Below, piece after piece: positions 1 through 6,174 of a stretch of 11,967 nucleotides of DNA. The position numbers were made by a program, and so were the translations under genes. The notes beneath the pieces are model-generated. The model was not told the origin of the DNA. It worked only from the letters and a program-made list of their open reading frames with translations, and did no database searches. Location of the stretch: positions 76,925-88,891 of the forward strand of contig JADLKH010000001.1 in assembly GCA_015657435.1 (NCBI GenBank). The letters are read 5' to 3'. This DNA is from Synergistales bacterium (GTDB taxonomy: Bacteria; Synergistota; Synergistia; Synergistales; 79-D21). Position 1 is the stretch's first letter. The number at the start of each line of letters is the position of its first letter.

Positions 1-456
1 AGAGGGCCCATCGCGGAAATCATTCAAGACAAGGTCCTTCTCTGCCGAACCCCCTTCAGGAGCACGACTCTCGGTGAATACGTCACTCCAGCCAGGGAGA
101 TCGAACTGGTCTGGGCAGCGCTTGGTTGCGGAGAGAGACTTCTCGGCTGCCTTTCCAAGGGACCCGACCTCGACGGGCTCATCCTGGCCGGAACCGGTTC
201 GGGGAACGTGCCTCCCTCCTGGCAGCCTCACATCCGCGCCTTTCTCAAAAGGGAAGTTCCCGTTGTCATCACCTCGAGATGCACCCAGGGGCGCGTCGGC
301 CGCATGTACGGCTACGAGGGAAGCGCGAAGCGCCTAATCGAGATGGGCGTTCTGGACGGAGGCGGATTGAGGCCCACCCAGGCGCGCCTGAAGCTTGCCG
401 TCGGTCTGGGCGGCGGGCTCAAGGCCAAGTCCCTGCAGCTGTATCTTCTCAATTAA
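1..456 (+). CDS. L-asparaginase, C-terminal part (5' end outside window)
   Basis: This is the last 151 codons of an asparaginase/glutaminase-family amidohydrolase, which hydrolyses L-asparagine to aspartate and ammonia. The frame is open from base 1 and ends at TAA (454-456). What is visible is the C-terminal domain: the strand-turn LAGTGSGNVP, then PVVITSRCTQGRV, a Tyr-containing turn (MYGYEGS), and the closing LRPTQARLKLAVGL helix, all typical of the family. The N-terminal domain with the catalytic threonines lies outside the window, so neither activity nor type (cytoplasmic I versus exported II) can be judged. A related alternative is the GatD subunit of the archaeal-type amidotransferase, less likely in a bacterium. 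The gene converges on the TauE-type permease gene and ends just before a strong hairpin. Confidence 0.85.
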   Translation, partial: RGPIAEIIQDKVLLCRTPFRSTTLGEYVTPAREIELVWAALGCGERLLGCLSKGPDLDGLILAGTGSGNVPPSWQPHIRAFLKREVPVVITSRCTQGRVGRMYGYEGSAKRLIEMGVLDGGGLRPTQARLKLAVGLGGGLKAKSLQLYLLN

Positions 457-485
457 AGAAAACACCCCACTCCGGTCAAAAGCGA

Positions 486-528
486 CAAAGAGGCGGGAAG
501 GGTCTTTGCGGCCCTTCCCGTCTCTTTG
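486..528. terminator. Shared hairpin between convergent genes
   Basis: Bases 486-502 (CAAAGAGGCGGGAAGGG) pair with 512-528 over 17 positions with a single G-U wobble; the loop is 9 nt. It lies 29 bases after the asparaginase stop and, read on the other strand, 26 bases after the permease stop, so it probably serves both genes. Uridine tracts are weak on either side (TTTGCGTTT on plus, CGCTTTT on minus), so termination strength is uncertain. Confidence 0.65.
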
Positions 529-554
529 CGTTTCCCGGCAGGCTTTCCCCTTCC

Positions 555-1307
555 CTAGAAACCGAATGCGTCCCAAAGCATTTTGCCCGCACTGACCACG
601 ACCACCACGGCCAGGATCCAGCGGATCACCCGATTCCCTCTCGACACGGCAAAGCGCGCCCCCAAATGGGCGCCGATCGCGCTTCCGAAGGCAAGGACCA
701 TCCCTGCACCCAGGCGAACCATGCCCTTTGAAGCGAAAAGCGCGAGGCTGACCACCGTGAAGCACCCGACGATGAAGACTTTTTCAGCGTTCGCCTGGAC
801 TAGGTCTCGCCCGCCCAATCCGGCAAGGGCCCAAATGAGGAAAAAGCCGACCCCGGCCTGCACAAAGCCTCCGTAGACCCCGATCAGAAAAAAAAGAGCG
901 AAGTTGAGCCACCCCGGCAGGCGGACCTCACGCCTCTCTTCCCACATACCGGGCCTGAAAACCAGCAACATCGCCATCACCAGAATCAGCAGGGCTATCG
1001 AGCCGCGCAACAGTCTCTCGTCAAGCCGGATCGCAACCAGGGTTCCCGTCAGCGAACCGAACATGGCCGGGAAAACCGAAGGAAGGATCCTCCGGACTTC
1101 AAACGCTCCTTCACGCATGAAACTACGGCTGGCAGAAAAACTCTGAAGAAGGATGGCGACCCGGTTCGTGGCGTTTGCAACCCCCATGTCCATTCCGGAA
1201 AAAACCAGCAGGGGCAGAACCAGCAGGCTTCCCCCGCCCGCAACGGTGTTCAGGAAACCCGACAGGATGCCGGAAAGGAAAATCAGCAAAGGGAAGAAAT
1301 CGGCCAT
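555..1307 (-). CDS. TauE/SafE (TSUP) family membrane permease
   Basis: This 250-residue integral membrane protein belongs to the sulfite exporter TauE/SafE family, which moves small anions such as sulfite, sulfoacetate or organosulfur compounds. It has the family's two-repeat architecture. In the N-terminal half a glycine-rich turn follows the first helix (TVAGGGSLLVLP, about residues 21-32) and leads to NATNR (about 45-49). The C-terminal half repeats this as GVYGGFVQAGVGF (about 143-155) and QANAEK (171-176). About seven or eight hydrophobic segments are evident. Length is normal for the family. The start is supported by TTGGAGGC ending 5 bases before ATG. The gene is divergent from the PPC gene and has no partner to reveal its substrate, so only the family is assigned. 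Its promoter must lie in the short divergent region or overlap the PPC gene start, and I see no clear -35/-10 pair. Confidence 0.85.
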   Translation of the reverse strand: MADFFPLLIFLSGILSGFLNTVAGGGSLLVLPLLVFSGMDMGVANATNRVAILLQSFSASRSFMREGAFEVRRILPSVFPAMFGSLTGTLVAIRLDERLLRGSIALLILVMAMLLVFRPGMWEERREVRLPGWLNFALFFLIGVYGGFVQAGVGFFLIWALAGLGGRDLVQANAEKVFIVGCFTVVSLALFASKGMVRLGAGMVLAFGSAIGAHLGARFAVSRGNRVIRWILAVVVVVSAGKMLWDAFGF

Positions 1308-1330
1308 GACGCCTCCAAGTCGTTTTATTA

Positions 1331-1339
1331 TGGTAAACT
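1331..1339 (+). promoter_or_regulatory. Possible extended -10 promoter for the PPC gene
   Basis: TGGTAAACT fits an extended -10 (TGn plus TAAACT). No -35 is recognisable 17 bases upstream. A start near 1346 would give a leader of about 30 nt to the ATG at 1376 and would exclude the upstream GTG at 1346 as initiation codon. The only intergenic space is 68 bases, shared with the divergent permease gene, so operator sites for either gene could overlap here. Confidence 0.35.
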
Positions 1340-1363
1340 AATGTCGTGATCGATATTTTCTCC

Positions 1364-1372
1364 GGGGGTGAT
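1364..1372 (+). promoter_or_regulatory. Strong Shine-Dalgarno that sets the PPC gene start
   Basis: GGGGGTGAT matches the 16S 3' end (GGAGGTGAT) at eight of nine positions. Its G-run ends 7 bases before ATG 1376. The longer in-frame reading that begins at GTG 1346 has no such site, so 1376 is preferred. Confidence 0.65.
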
Positions 1373-1375
1373 GCC

Positions 1376-1801
1376 ATGCGATACGCGGTCACGAACGAGC
1401 TCATCGCGATACGGCTGTCTGAAGGCGAGGAACTGAACCGTTCGATCAGCCAGGTCTGCGAGGAATACGCCGTTGATTCGGCGGTCGTCCTTTCCGCGGC
1501 CGGATTTGTACGAAACGTGACATTCGGCTGGTTTACCGGAAAAGAATACCTCATGGAGACCCATAACGAGATCTTCGAACTTCTTTCTCTAAGCGGGGAT
1601 ATCAGCTACAAGGAAGGCAAGCTGTACCCCCACCTCCACACCGTGCTGGGAAGAAAGGACCACTCCACGATCGGCGGGCACATCCTCTCCGCCGTCGTCG
1701 ATCACAACCTCGAAATCTTCATCAAGCCTCTGCAGTCGATCCGGCTCGGAAGGGCATTCGACGGATGGTTTGAGGCAATCGTTCCCGAAAGGCGCACCTA
1801 G
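1376..1801 (+). CDS. PPC/DUF296 domain protein
   Basis: This 141-residue protein consists of a single PPC (plants and prokaryotes conserved, DUF296) domain. Bacterial stand-alone versions form trimers. They are often annotated as DNA-binding because of fusion to AT-hook motifs in plants, but no such motif is present here and the biochemical role is not established. Visible hallmarks are FELLSLSGDIS (about 67-77), PHLHTVLGRKDHSTIGGH (85-102) and a C-terminal IKPLQSIRLGRAFDGWFEA. His86, His88 and His102 correspond to the HxH and GGH residues proposed to bind metal in this family. Length is normal. The stop codon TAG (1799-1801) interlocks with the opposing YbaK stop in CTAG, and a strong terminator follows at once. 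It is a single-gene transcript with no functional partner. Confidence 0.85.
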   Translation: MRYAVTNELIAIRLSEGEELNRSISQVCEEYAVDSAVVLSAAGFVRNVTFGWFTGKEYLMETHNEIFELLSLSGDISYKEGKLYPHLHTVLGRKDHSTIGGHILSAVVDHNLEIFIKPLQSIRLGRAFDGWFEAIVPERRT

Positions 1802-2328
1802 GAGTCATTTCGGGGGAGAGGGTCGATCGACCCTTTCCCCTCTTTTTTTATGGCCGCTCGCCGGCCCTCCGTCAGTCGCAGGAGTATTTCCGGAGAAACA
1901 GGAAAGAAGGCGTGATCCGTACCCGCCGCCGCCCAGACCGTATCCTGAAGAAAAAGGTCCTCGTCCAGGAACGCCTCGAGGCGGGTCGGGTACCCGACGG
2001 GAGGAACCCCTCCAACGGCGAAGCCCGAAAAGTCGAACACCGTCTCCGGATTGGCCATGGAAACTTTTTTTACACCCGGAAGCAGTCTACGGACCGATTT
2101 CAGGTCTACACGGTTCACGCCGCTCATTAGGGCAAGCACGAAATCCTCGCCCGCCTGGAGAACGATGCTCTTCAAAATCGCCTCAGGCGGTGCCCCCACT
2201 GCCTTCGAAGCATCTTCAACCGTGAAGATCGTCTCCCGGCTGTACAGAATCGTTCCATCATAACCGGCCTGCTCAAGGAAAGACCTCACCCGTTCGACGG
2301 GGTCCGCTGTTTCCACCCTACCGCTCAT
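1798..2328 (-). CDS. YbaK/EbsC-family aminoacyl-tRNA deacylase
   Basis: This 176-residue protein of the YbaK/ProX/EbsC superfamily consists of free-standing trans-editing enzymes that hydrolyse misacylated tRNA, typically Cys- or Ala-tRNA(Pro). Diagnostic features are the lysine in AILKSIVL (Lys53), LMSGVNRVDLK (68-77), the glycine-rich loop GGVPPVGYP (106-114) and AAAGTDHAFFPVSPEILLRLT (133-153), which matches the family's C-terminal strand and helix. The exact tRNA specificity cannot be read from sequence alone. AAGGAG lies 8 bases before the ATG. The gene begins 35 bases after the lytic transglycosylase stop and is probably the last gene of that operon. The family core ends near residue 155. 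The basic/acidic tail after about residue 160 is encoded by the terminator of the opposite gene and may be a by-product of that overlap. Confidence 0.88.
   Translation of the reverse strand: MSGRVETADPVERVRSFLEQAGYDGTILYSRETIFTVEDASKAVGAPPEAILKSIVLQAGEDFVLALMSGVNRVDLKSVRRLLPGVKKVSMANPETVFDFSGFAVGGVPPVGYPTRLEAFLDEDLFLQDTVWAAAGTDHAFFPVSPEILLRLTEGRRAAIKKEGKGSIDPLPRNDS
1813..1849 (+). terminator. Rho-independent terminator of the PPC gene, inside the YbaK gene
   Basis: GGGGAGAGGGTCGA (1813-1826) folds back on TCGACCCTTTCCCC (1827-1840) with one G-U pair, followed by TCTTTTTTT (1841-1849). This is a textbook intrinsic terminator for plus-strand transcription. On the minus strand the hairpin is not followed by a T tract, so it should not end the YbaK transcript. 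The whole element lies within the last codons of the YbaK reading frame. Confidence 0.85.
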
Positions 2329-2363
2329 TTTCGATTCTCCTTTCCCGTCGGTCCCGGTTCGCT

Positions 2364-4322
2364 TTACCGCCCTTCAAGGGCTTTGTAGACGGCGTAGTTT
2401 CCCATGACCTTCCGGACATAGTCATTCGTTTCCGGGTAGGGAATCCCTTCGACCCATTCCTCCAGGTTTTCCGGTTTCCCGTTCCATTTTGCAACGGATC
2501 CTCCCCCGGCGTTGTAGGCTGCCAAGGCTTTTTCCACGGATCCGAAGGTCTTCAGATGACGGGCAAGATGGGCCGTCCCCAGCAGGATATTGGTCTTCGG
2601 GAACCAAAAATCCGCCCCGCCAATGTCGTTTTTCTCGGCCTCGCCTTTCGCGGTCGCCGGCATCAGCTGCATCAGCCCCATCGCTCCCGCCGAACTGACC
2701 GCGCCTGCGTCAAAGGCACTCTCCTGACGCATCACGGCCCATACGAGAAGGCGATCAACCCCGAACCTCCGAGCCGCTTCCTCGACCTCCGCCTCATAGG
2801 CCTTCGGGTACGCCAGCGAAAGGAACTCTTCCGTGAGGATCGCTCCTTTCGGAAGAAGGCGGCCGGATCTCACGGCCAATCGGGCGGATTCCGCAAAGTC
2901 GCCTTTCCAAGCCGCCAGCCAGGCCGCCCGTGCCAGGTCTTGCCCGCCGCCTTTCGCTTCGAGCCGCAGTTTCGCATAAGTGACGAATCCCCAGGATTCA
3001 AGCGGTTCTGCACCCGAGGACCAGATTTTCCTCTTCTTCGCCGCAACCCCCGGCGGGCCTTGCGGAAAAACCCGCCAGGCATAGACGGACAAAGGCTCCT
3101 GCGCAGCCAGCCTCGCCTCCCAGTCACGGGCCGCGAACTCGTCCCCGACCCTCCTGGCGGCGCGTGACAACCAGTAGAGCAACCGGGCCTTTTCCAACCC
3201 TTCCGGTGCGCCTTCAAGGGCCCTTTCCCATTGTGCTCCGGCCTTTTCCGGATCCCCGTCCTCCCATTCCTTCCACCCCAGCCGCCAACGAAGCCGGGAA
3301 GCCGTTCCACCCGACGGGAACCGGCGAAGGAGCTCGTCCGCCCATTCCGCATCCGGGACCTCCGCCTCCAGGGCGGCCAGCGAAAGCAGGGCCGCTTCAG
3401 CGGATGAGTTGCTCCCGTGCGAGAGTCTTTCCAGCGCCATCTTTGCCTCGGGAAGTCCCCCGGACGAAGCCGAGGCAAGTCGCCGGACGGAGGAAACAGC
3501 ATAAGAAGCCCCCTCCCTGGCAAGGCTTTCCCAGATCGAAACGGATTCCTCGCGCCGTCCTCCACGATAGAGCGAGAGGGCATACCAGAACCTTCCCTTG
3601 GCGGAAAGTGCCGGCTTCCCGTCCGCGGAGGGAGGAGCGGTTTCGAAATATGTCACCGCTTCCAGGGGTTTTCCCGAAAGCGCAGATGAAACGCCAAGCG
3701 CCTCAAGCGCCGAGGTCGATTTTAAGAACCCAGGCTGTTTCAGGAATCCAAGCCCTTTCGCATCGAGGGGCTGGATTTCAAGCAGGTCCAATGCATCTTT
3801 CTCTCTGGCCTTCGGCGACGAAAGCAACAGAGACAAGGCCTGGGCCTTTCTGCCGCTATCAGAACCCGAGACGTCCAGCATCCTTCGGGCCCAAACCCCC
3901 TTTTCCCGAGGTGGGGAAAGCCTCTCGCACAGGTACGCAACGTAATATCGCAACTCGCCCGGAAGGTTGGAAATCCATAGTTTTTTTGCCAGTCTTCCGG
4001 CCTCTTCGGGGCGGCCGGTCTTCTCCAGGCCCAGAACCCTGAGCATGTCGGCATAAGGGACAACCGTTGCGGGAAGAACCTTGCGGTAGCGGGTCAGGAT
4101 TCGAACCGCACCGGCCCAGTCCTGGCGCAGCCAGGCCGAGTTCGCGGCCAGGCAGGCTTCACGCGGCGTCCATTTGGGCCGGGCTGAAAGGGCCTCGTCG
4201 AACTCCTTCCACCGTCTTTCGTAAAAGAGCTCGACCAGCGGCGTAGAGGCCCCGGCTGGACCAACCACGAAAATCATCGCCGCAAGGGCCAGACAAACGA
4301 CCCCCGCTAGCCTCTTTTTCAT
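2364..4322 (-). CDS. Soluble lytic murein transglycosylase (SLT domain)
   Basis: This 652-residue exported enzyme cleaves the MurNAc-GlcNAc bond of peptidoglycan with formation of 1,6-anhydro-MurNAc. Residues 1-25 form a signal peptide: MKKR, a hydrophobic core, then a small-residue site ending AGAS. Residues about 30-500 are Ala/Leu/Arg-rich helical repeats resembling the TPR-like superhelix of the Slt70 family. The catalytic SLT domain fills 513-645: RQESAFD with catalytic Glu534, SSAGAMGLMQLMP, AAYNAGGGSVAKW, and the closing PETNDYVRKVMGNYAVY. Overall size and domain order match full-length Slt70-type enzymes. The ATG overlaps the DtxR gene stop (ATGA), so its translation is probably coupled to that of the regulator. 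The ribosome site is only moderate (AGGGGAAG), which fits coupling. The N-terminal region is too divergent to identify individual repeats by eye. Confidence 0.92.
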   Translation of the reverse strand: MKKRLAGVVCLALAAMIFVVGPAGASTPLVELFYERRWKEFDEALSARPKWTPREACLAANSAWLRQDWAGAVRILTRYRKVLPATVVPYADMLRVLGLEKTGRPEEAGRLAKKLWISNLPGELRYYVAYLCERLSPPREKGVWARRMLDVSGSDSGRKAQALSLLLSSPKAREKDALDLLEIQPLDAKGLGFLKQPGFLKSTSALEALGVSSALSGKPLEAVTYFETAPPSADGKPALSAKGRFWYALSLYRGGRREESVSIWESLAREGASYAVSSVRRLASASSGGLPEAKMALERLSHGSNSSAEAALLSLAALEAEVPDAEWADELLRRFPSGGTASRLRWRLGWKEWEDGDPEKAGAQWERALEGAPEGLEKARLLYWLSRAARRVGDEFAARDWEARLAAQEPLSVYAWRVFPQGPPGVAAKKRKIWSSGAEPLESWGFVTYAKLRLEAKGGGQDLARAAWLAAWKGDFAESARLAVRSGRLLPKGAILTEEFLSLAYPKAYEAEVEEAARRFGVDRLLVWAVMRQESAFDAGAVSSAGAMGLMQLMPATAKGEAEKNDIGGADFWFPKTNILLGTAHLARHLKTFGSVEKALAAYNAGGGSVAKWNGKPENLEEWVEGIPYPETNDYVRKVMGNYAVYKALEGR

Positions 4323-4819
4323 GACCCGCTTCCCCTGTTGGGACCGTCGCAGCCTTCTTTACGGTGTTCGCAAGTGCAGGGACGGCTCTGTCCCGTTTCG
4401 ACGAAAAGCCTGAACTGTTCAAGCCATCGCGGACGGCCCCACTCGCAAAGGTCGACAAAACGGATAAAGGCTAGGAACCTTTCCAGGCACACGGGAGAAA
4501 TGTAGTGTTCCATCGCACAGGCGTTGTTTTCGGCTTCTTCTTCCCTCAAACCGAGAACCTCGCGAAGGAAATCCCGGATCGAAACCTCCTTTTCCACCAA
4601 CTGGCTTGCCACTGTGCTGCCCTCTTCGGTCAACGTGAGATATCCGTAGGGCTCCTGCTGGACATACCCCTTGGCTTTCAGGCTCGTGAGGATACCGACA
4701 ACCGTCGGAGCCCTGACTTCCATGATGACGGACAGGTCCTTCACGCGAACGACCTTGCGTTCTTTCAGCAACTTGTATATGGTCTTCAGATAGTCTTCAC
4801 CGCGGGCCGTCAGCTCCAT
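4319..4819 (-). CDS. DtxR/MntR-family metal-dependent repressor
   Basis: This 166-residue metalloregulator senses intracellular Fe(II) or Mn(II) and binds DNA in the metal-loaded form. The N-terminal winged helix spans about residues 1-65 (EDYLKTIYKL, RAPTVVGILTSLKAKGYV, YGYLTLTEEG). The dimerisation domain follows with CAMEH (Cys101, Glu104, His105), aligned with Cys102-Glu105-His106 of DtxR. No C-terminal SH3-like domain is present, so the length is of the short MntR type. Two positions look unusual: the site of DtxR His79 / MntR His77 appears to be Glu78, and the site of MntR Glu11 is Lys12. A cysteine-rich tail (Cys148, Cys150, His152, Cys157) may add a metal site. The first ligand being Cys rather than Glu leans toward iron over manganese, but this is inference. 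It is first in an operon with the lytic transglycosylase, and GGGAGG precedes ATG by 7 bases. Confidence 0.88.
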   Translation of the reverse strand: MELTARGEDYLKTIYKLLKERKVVRVKDLSVIMEVRAPTVVGILTSLKAKGYVQQEPYGYLTLTEEGSTVASQLVEKEVSIRDFLREVLGLREEEAENNACAMEHYISPVCLERFLAFIRFVDLCEWGRPRWLEQFRLFVETGQSRPCTCEHRKEGCDGPNRGSGS

Positions 4820-4847
4820 AGTTAGCCCTCCCTATTTTTATTAGGAC

Positions 4848-4882
4848 GCCGGTTTGAGTATCACCCAGACCTGCCGGTGAGT
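4848..4882. repeat. Direct repeat overlapping the DtxR promoter (candidate operator)
   Basis: GCCGGTTTGAGT (4848-4859) and GCCGGTGAGT (4873-4882) differ only by two inserted T residues. On the minus strand the copies begin inside the -10 and the -35 hexamers respectively (each starts ACTCA...CCGGC). Regulator copies bound here would block the promoter. Known DtxR/MntR operators are inverted repeats, so the direct arrangement may belong to another regulator or be chance. Confidence 0.4.
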
Positions 4883-4885
4883 CAA
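4857..4885 (-). promoter_or_regulatory. Sigma-70 type promoter of the DtxR-SLT-YbaK operon
   Basis: Read on the minus strand: TTGACT (4885-4880), a 17-base spacer, then GATACT (4862-4857). The -35 matches the consensus at five of six positions and the -10 at four of six, with ideal spacing. The expected start near 4850 leaves a leader of about 30 nt that includes the GGGAGG ribosome site. The promoter lies in the 77 bases shared with the divergent CitG gene. Confidence 0.65.
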
Positions 4886-4896
4886 GGAGAGACCGG

Positions 4897-5772
4897 ATGA
4901 ACGAAGAAACGCTTCTCGGAACTTTCGCTACGCTCGCCTCGCTCTGGGAAGTCCAGATCGGCCCCAAGCCGGGGCTGGTCGACCGGTTCGGCAGCGGAGC
5001 CCATGACGACATGGACTACATTACCTTCCTTTCGAGCCTATGCGCCATTTCTCCCTTCTGGCCTCTCCAGGCGAGAGTCGGCCTGGACGGGATCTCTCCC
5101 CGAAAGGCGATGGACAGTCTGCGCCCGACCGGTCTGGAGATGGAAAGGGCGATGACGGAAGCAACGGGTGGAGTGAACACCCATAAGGGATTGATTTTCG
5201 CCCTCTCGCTTCTCCTTTTCGGAGCAGGGACAGATCTTTCTTCAACCGGAAAGGTCGACCCGAGGAAAGCGGCGGCGTTGGCAGCCGAAACCGTGGAAGA
5301 GAGCGTCCGGATCCAGTTGGCAAGCCTGTCCCGCCTTGGGCCGGCCGCCGGGCTGACCCATGGAGAACAACTCTTCCTGAAGCACGGAATCACGGGAATT
5401 CGCGGAGAGGCCTCTACCGGCTTTCCTTCCGTTCTCGACCGGGGGCTTCCGGCCCTCCGACGGGCTCTTGAAGCAGGCGCATCCCTTCATGACGCGGCCC
5501 TGTGCGCCTTCTTTTCGATCGCTGCCGTATGCGAGGACAGCAACGTCATCAGCCGAGGCGGCTACGCGTTCTGGAAGGAATCCCACCTCCCCCGGATGCG
5601 GGAGCTTTCGGAAGTCTGCCCTCCCTATTCTCCCGGCTTCATCCGGAATCTCCACAAACTGGATGCCGAGTATGCCTCCCTTCGGGTCAGTCCAGGCGGC
5701 GCAGCTGACCTTTTAAGCTGTGCTCTCTTCCTCTATTGGGCACAGCTTGTCAACATGAGACCTTTGAGTTAG
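4897..5772 (+). CDS. citG: CitG-like triphosphoribosyl-dephospho-CoA synthase
   Basis: This 291-residue protein of the CitG/MdcB family condenses ATP with dephospho-CoA to make 2'-(5''-triphosphoribosyl)-3'-dephospho-CoA, the prosthetic-group precursor of citrate lyase or malonate decarboxylase acyl carrier protein. Family signatures are in order: PKPGLVDRFGSGAHDDMD (23-40), GGVNTHKGLIF (91-101), GIRGEASTGFPS (167-178), CEDSNVISRGG (212-222) and SPGGAADLLSCALFL (265-279). Length is standard. AGGAG ends 8 bases before ATG. No citrate lyase (citCDEF), CitX or malonate decarboxylase gene is in view, so the recipient carrier protein must be elsewhere or the enzyme has another use. It is divergent from the DtxR gene, is followed after 30 bases by the XRE gene, and appears to head a four-gene run. 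I see no clear promoter of its own. The symbol is given for the family; MdcB is the alternative. Confidence 0.87.
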   Translation: MNEETLLGTFATLASLWEVQIGPKPGLVDRFGSGAHDDMDYITFLSSLCAISPFWPLQARVGLDGISPRKAMDSLRPTGLEMERAMTEATGGVNTHKGLIFALSLLLFGAGTDLSSTGKVDPRKAAALAAETVEESVRIQLASLSRLGPAAGLTHGEQLFLKHGITGIRGEASTGFPSVLDRGLPALRRALEAGASLHDAALCAFFSIAAVCEDSNVISRGGYAFWKESHLPRMRELSEVCPPYSPGFIRNLHKLDAEYASLRVSPGGAADLLSCALFLYWAQLVNMRPLS

Positions 5773-5775
5773 ATT
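5747..5775 (+). promoter_or_regulatory. Possible internal promoter before the XRE gene
   Basis: TTGTCA (5747-5752), a 17-base spacer and TAGATT (5770-5775); the TAG of the -10 is also the CitG stop codon. Five of six and four of six consensus matches respectively. A start near 5782 would give a leader of about 20 nt. It would let XRE-ImmA-radical SAM be expressed apart from CitG. In GC-rich DNA such matches can be chance. Confidence 0.35.
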
Positions 5776-5802
5776 ATTTGAAAACAGAGGAGGGGGGATT
5801 CG

Positions 5803-6174
5803 ATGAGCCTTGGCCTTCGTTTAAAAACGTTGAGAAAATCCAGCGGCCTGACCCAGCAAAGCCTTGCGGAAAAAGTGGGAGTAAGCCGAATTTACATCCA
5901 GGCGCTTGAGAGCAATCGCCGCCTTCCATCGATGAAGCTGCTCCAGAAGCTTGCCCAGGCCTTGGGCGTCGACGCGGCCGACATCGTCGAGACGTTCAAG
6001 GGTGACCGGCAGAACCGGTTCCAGATCGAAGAGCTATGGAGCTCCGGAGAGGCCGTTGAACTCTGGTACAAGAGGAAGCGCCTCTCCGCAGAGGAGATCC
6101 TTCTTGTGCGGCGGCTCGTCGATGCCGCTCTTTCCGATTGGGATGAAGGCCGCGAAGAACGAAAGGATTCCTGA
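5803..6174 (+). CDS. XRE-family helix-turn-helix regulator
   Basis: This 123-residue putative DNA-binding repressor has an HTH_3 domain over residues 4-60: LRLKTLRKSSGLTQQSLAEK, VGVSRIYIQALES, and PSMKLLQKLAQALGV, with the recognition helix around 27-38. Residues 61-123 form a charged, probably helical region (EELWSSGEAVELWYKRKRLS), typical of dimerisation parts in short phage-type repressors. GAGGAGGGGGG lies 6 bases before ATG, a very strong ribosome site. The end overlaps the ImmA/IrrE gene by 32 bases. Adjacent XRE plus ImmA genes are known from ICEBs1 (ImmR-ImmA) and phages, where the peptidase cleaves the repressor. The same relationship is inferred here. No integrase or other mobile gene is nearby, and base composition looks like the surroundings. 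Confidence 0.88.
   Translation: MSLGLRLKTLRKSSGLTQQSLAEKVGVSRIYIQALESNRRLPSMKLLQKLAQALGVDAADIVETFKGDRQNRFQIEELWSSGEAVELWYKRKRLSAEEILLVRRLVDAALSDWDEGREERKDS

Noticed and set aside
2556..4042. Long plus-strand frames opposite the lytic transglycosylase
   Set aside because: Low-complexity Pro/Arg/Ser translations and no ribosome sites. The opposing gene has an intact signal peptide and catalytic domain.
5951..6142. Longer start for the ImmA/IrrE gene inside the XRE gene
   Set aside because: The added residues (PRPWASTRPTSS...) look like an out-of-frame reading of XRE codons and match nothing in the peptidase family.
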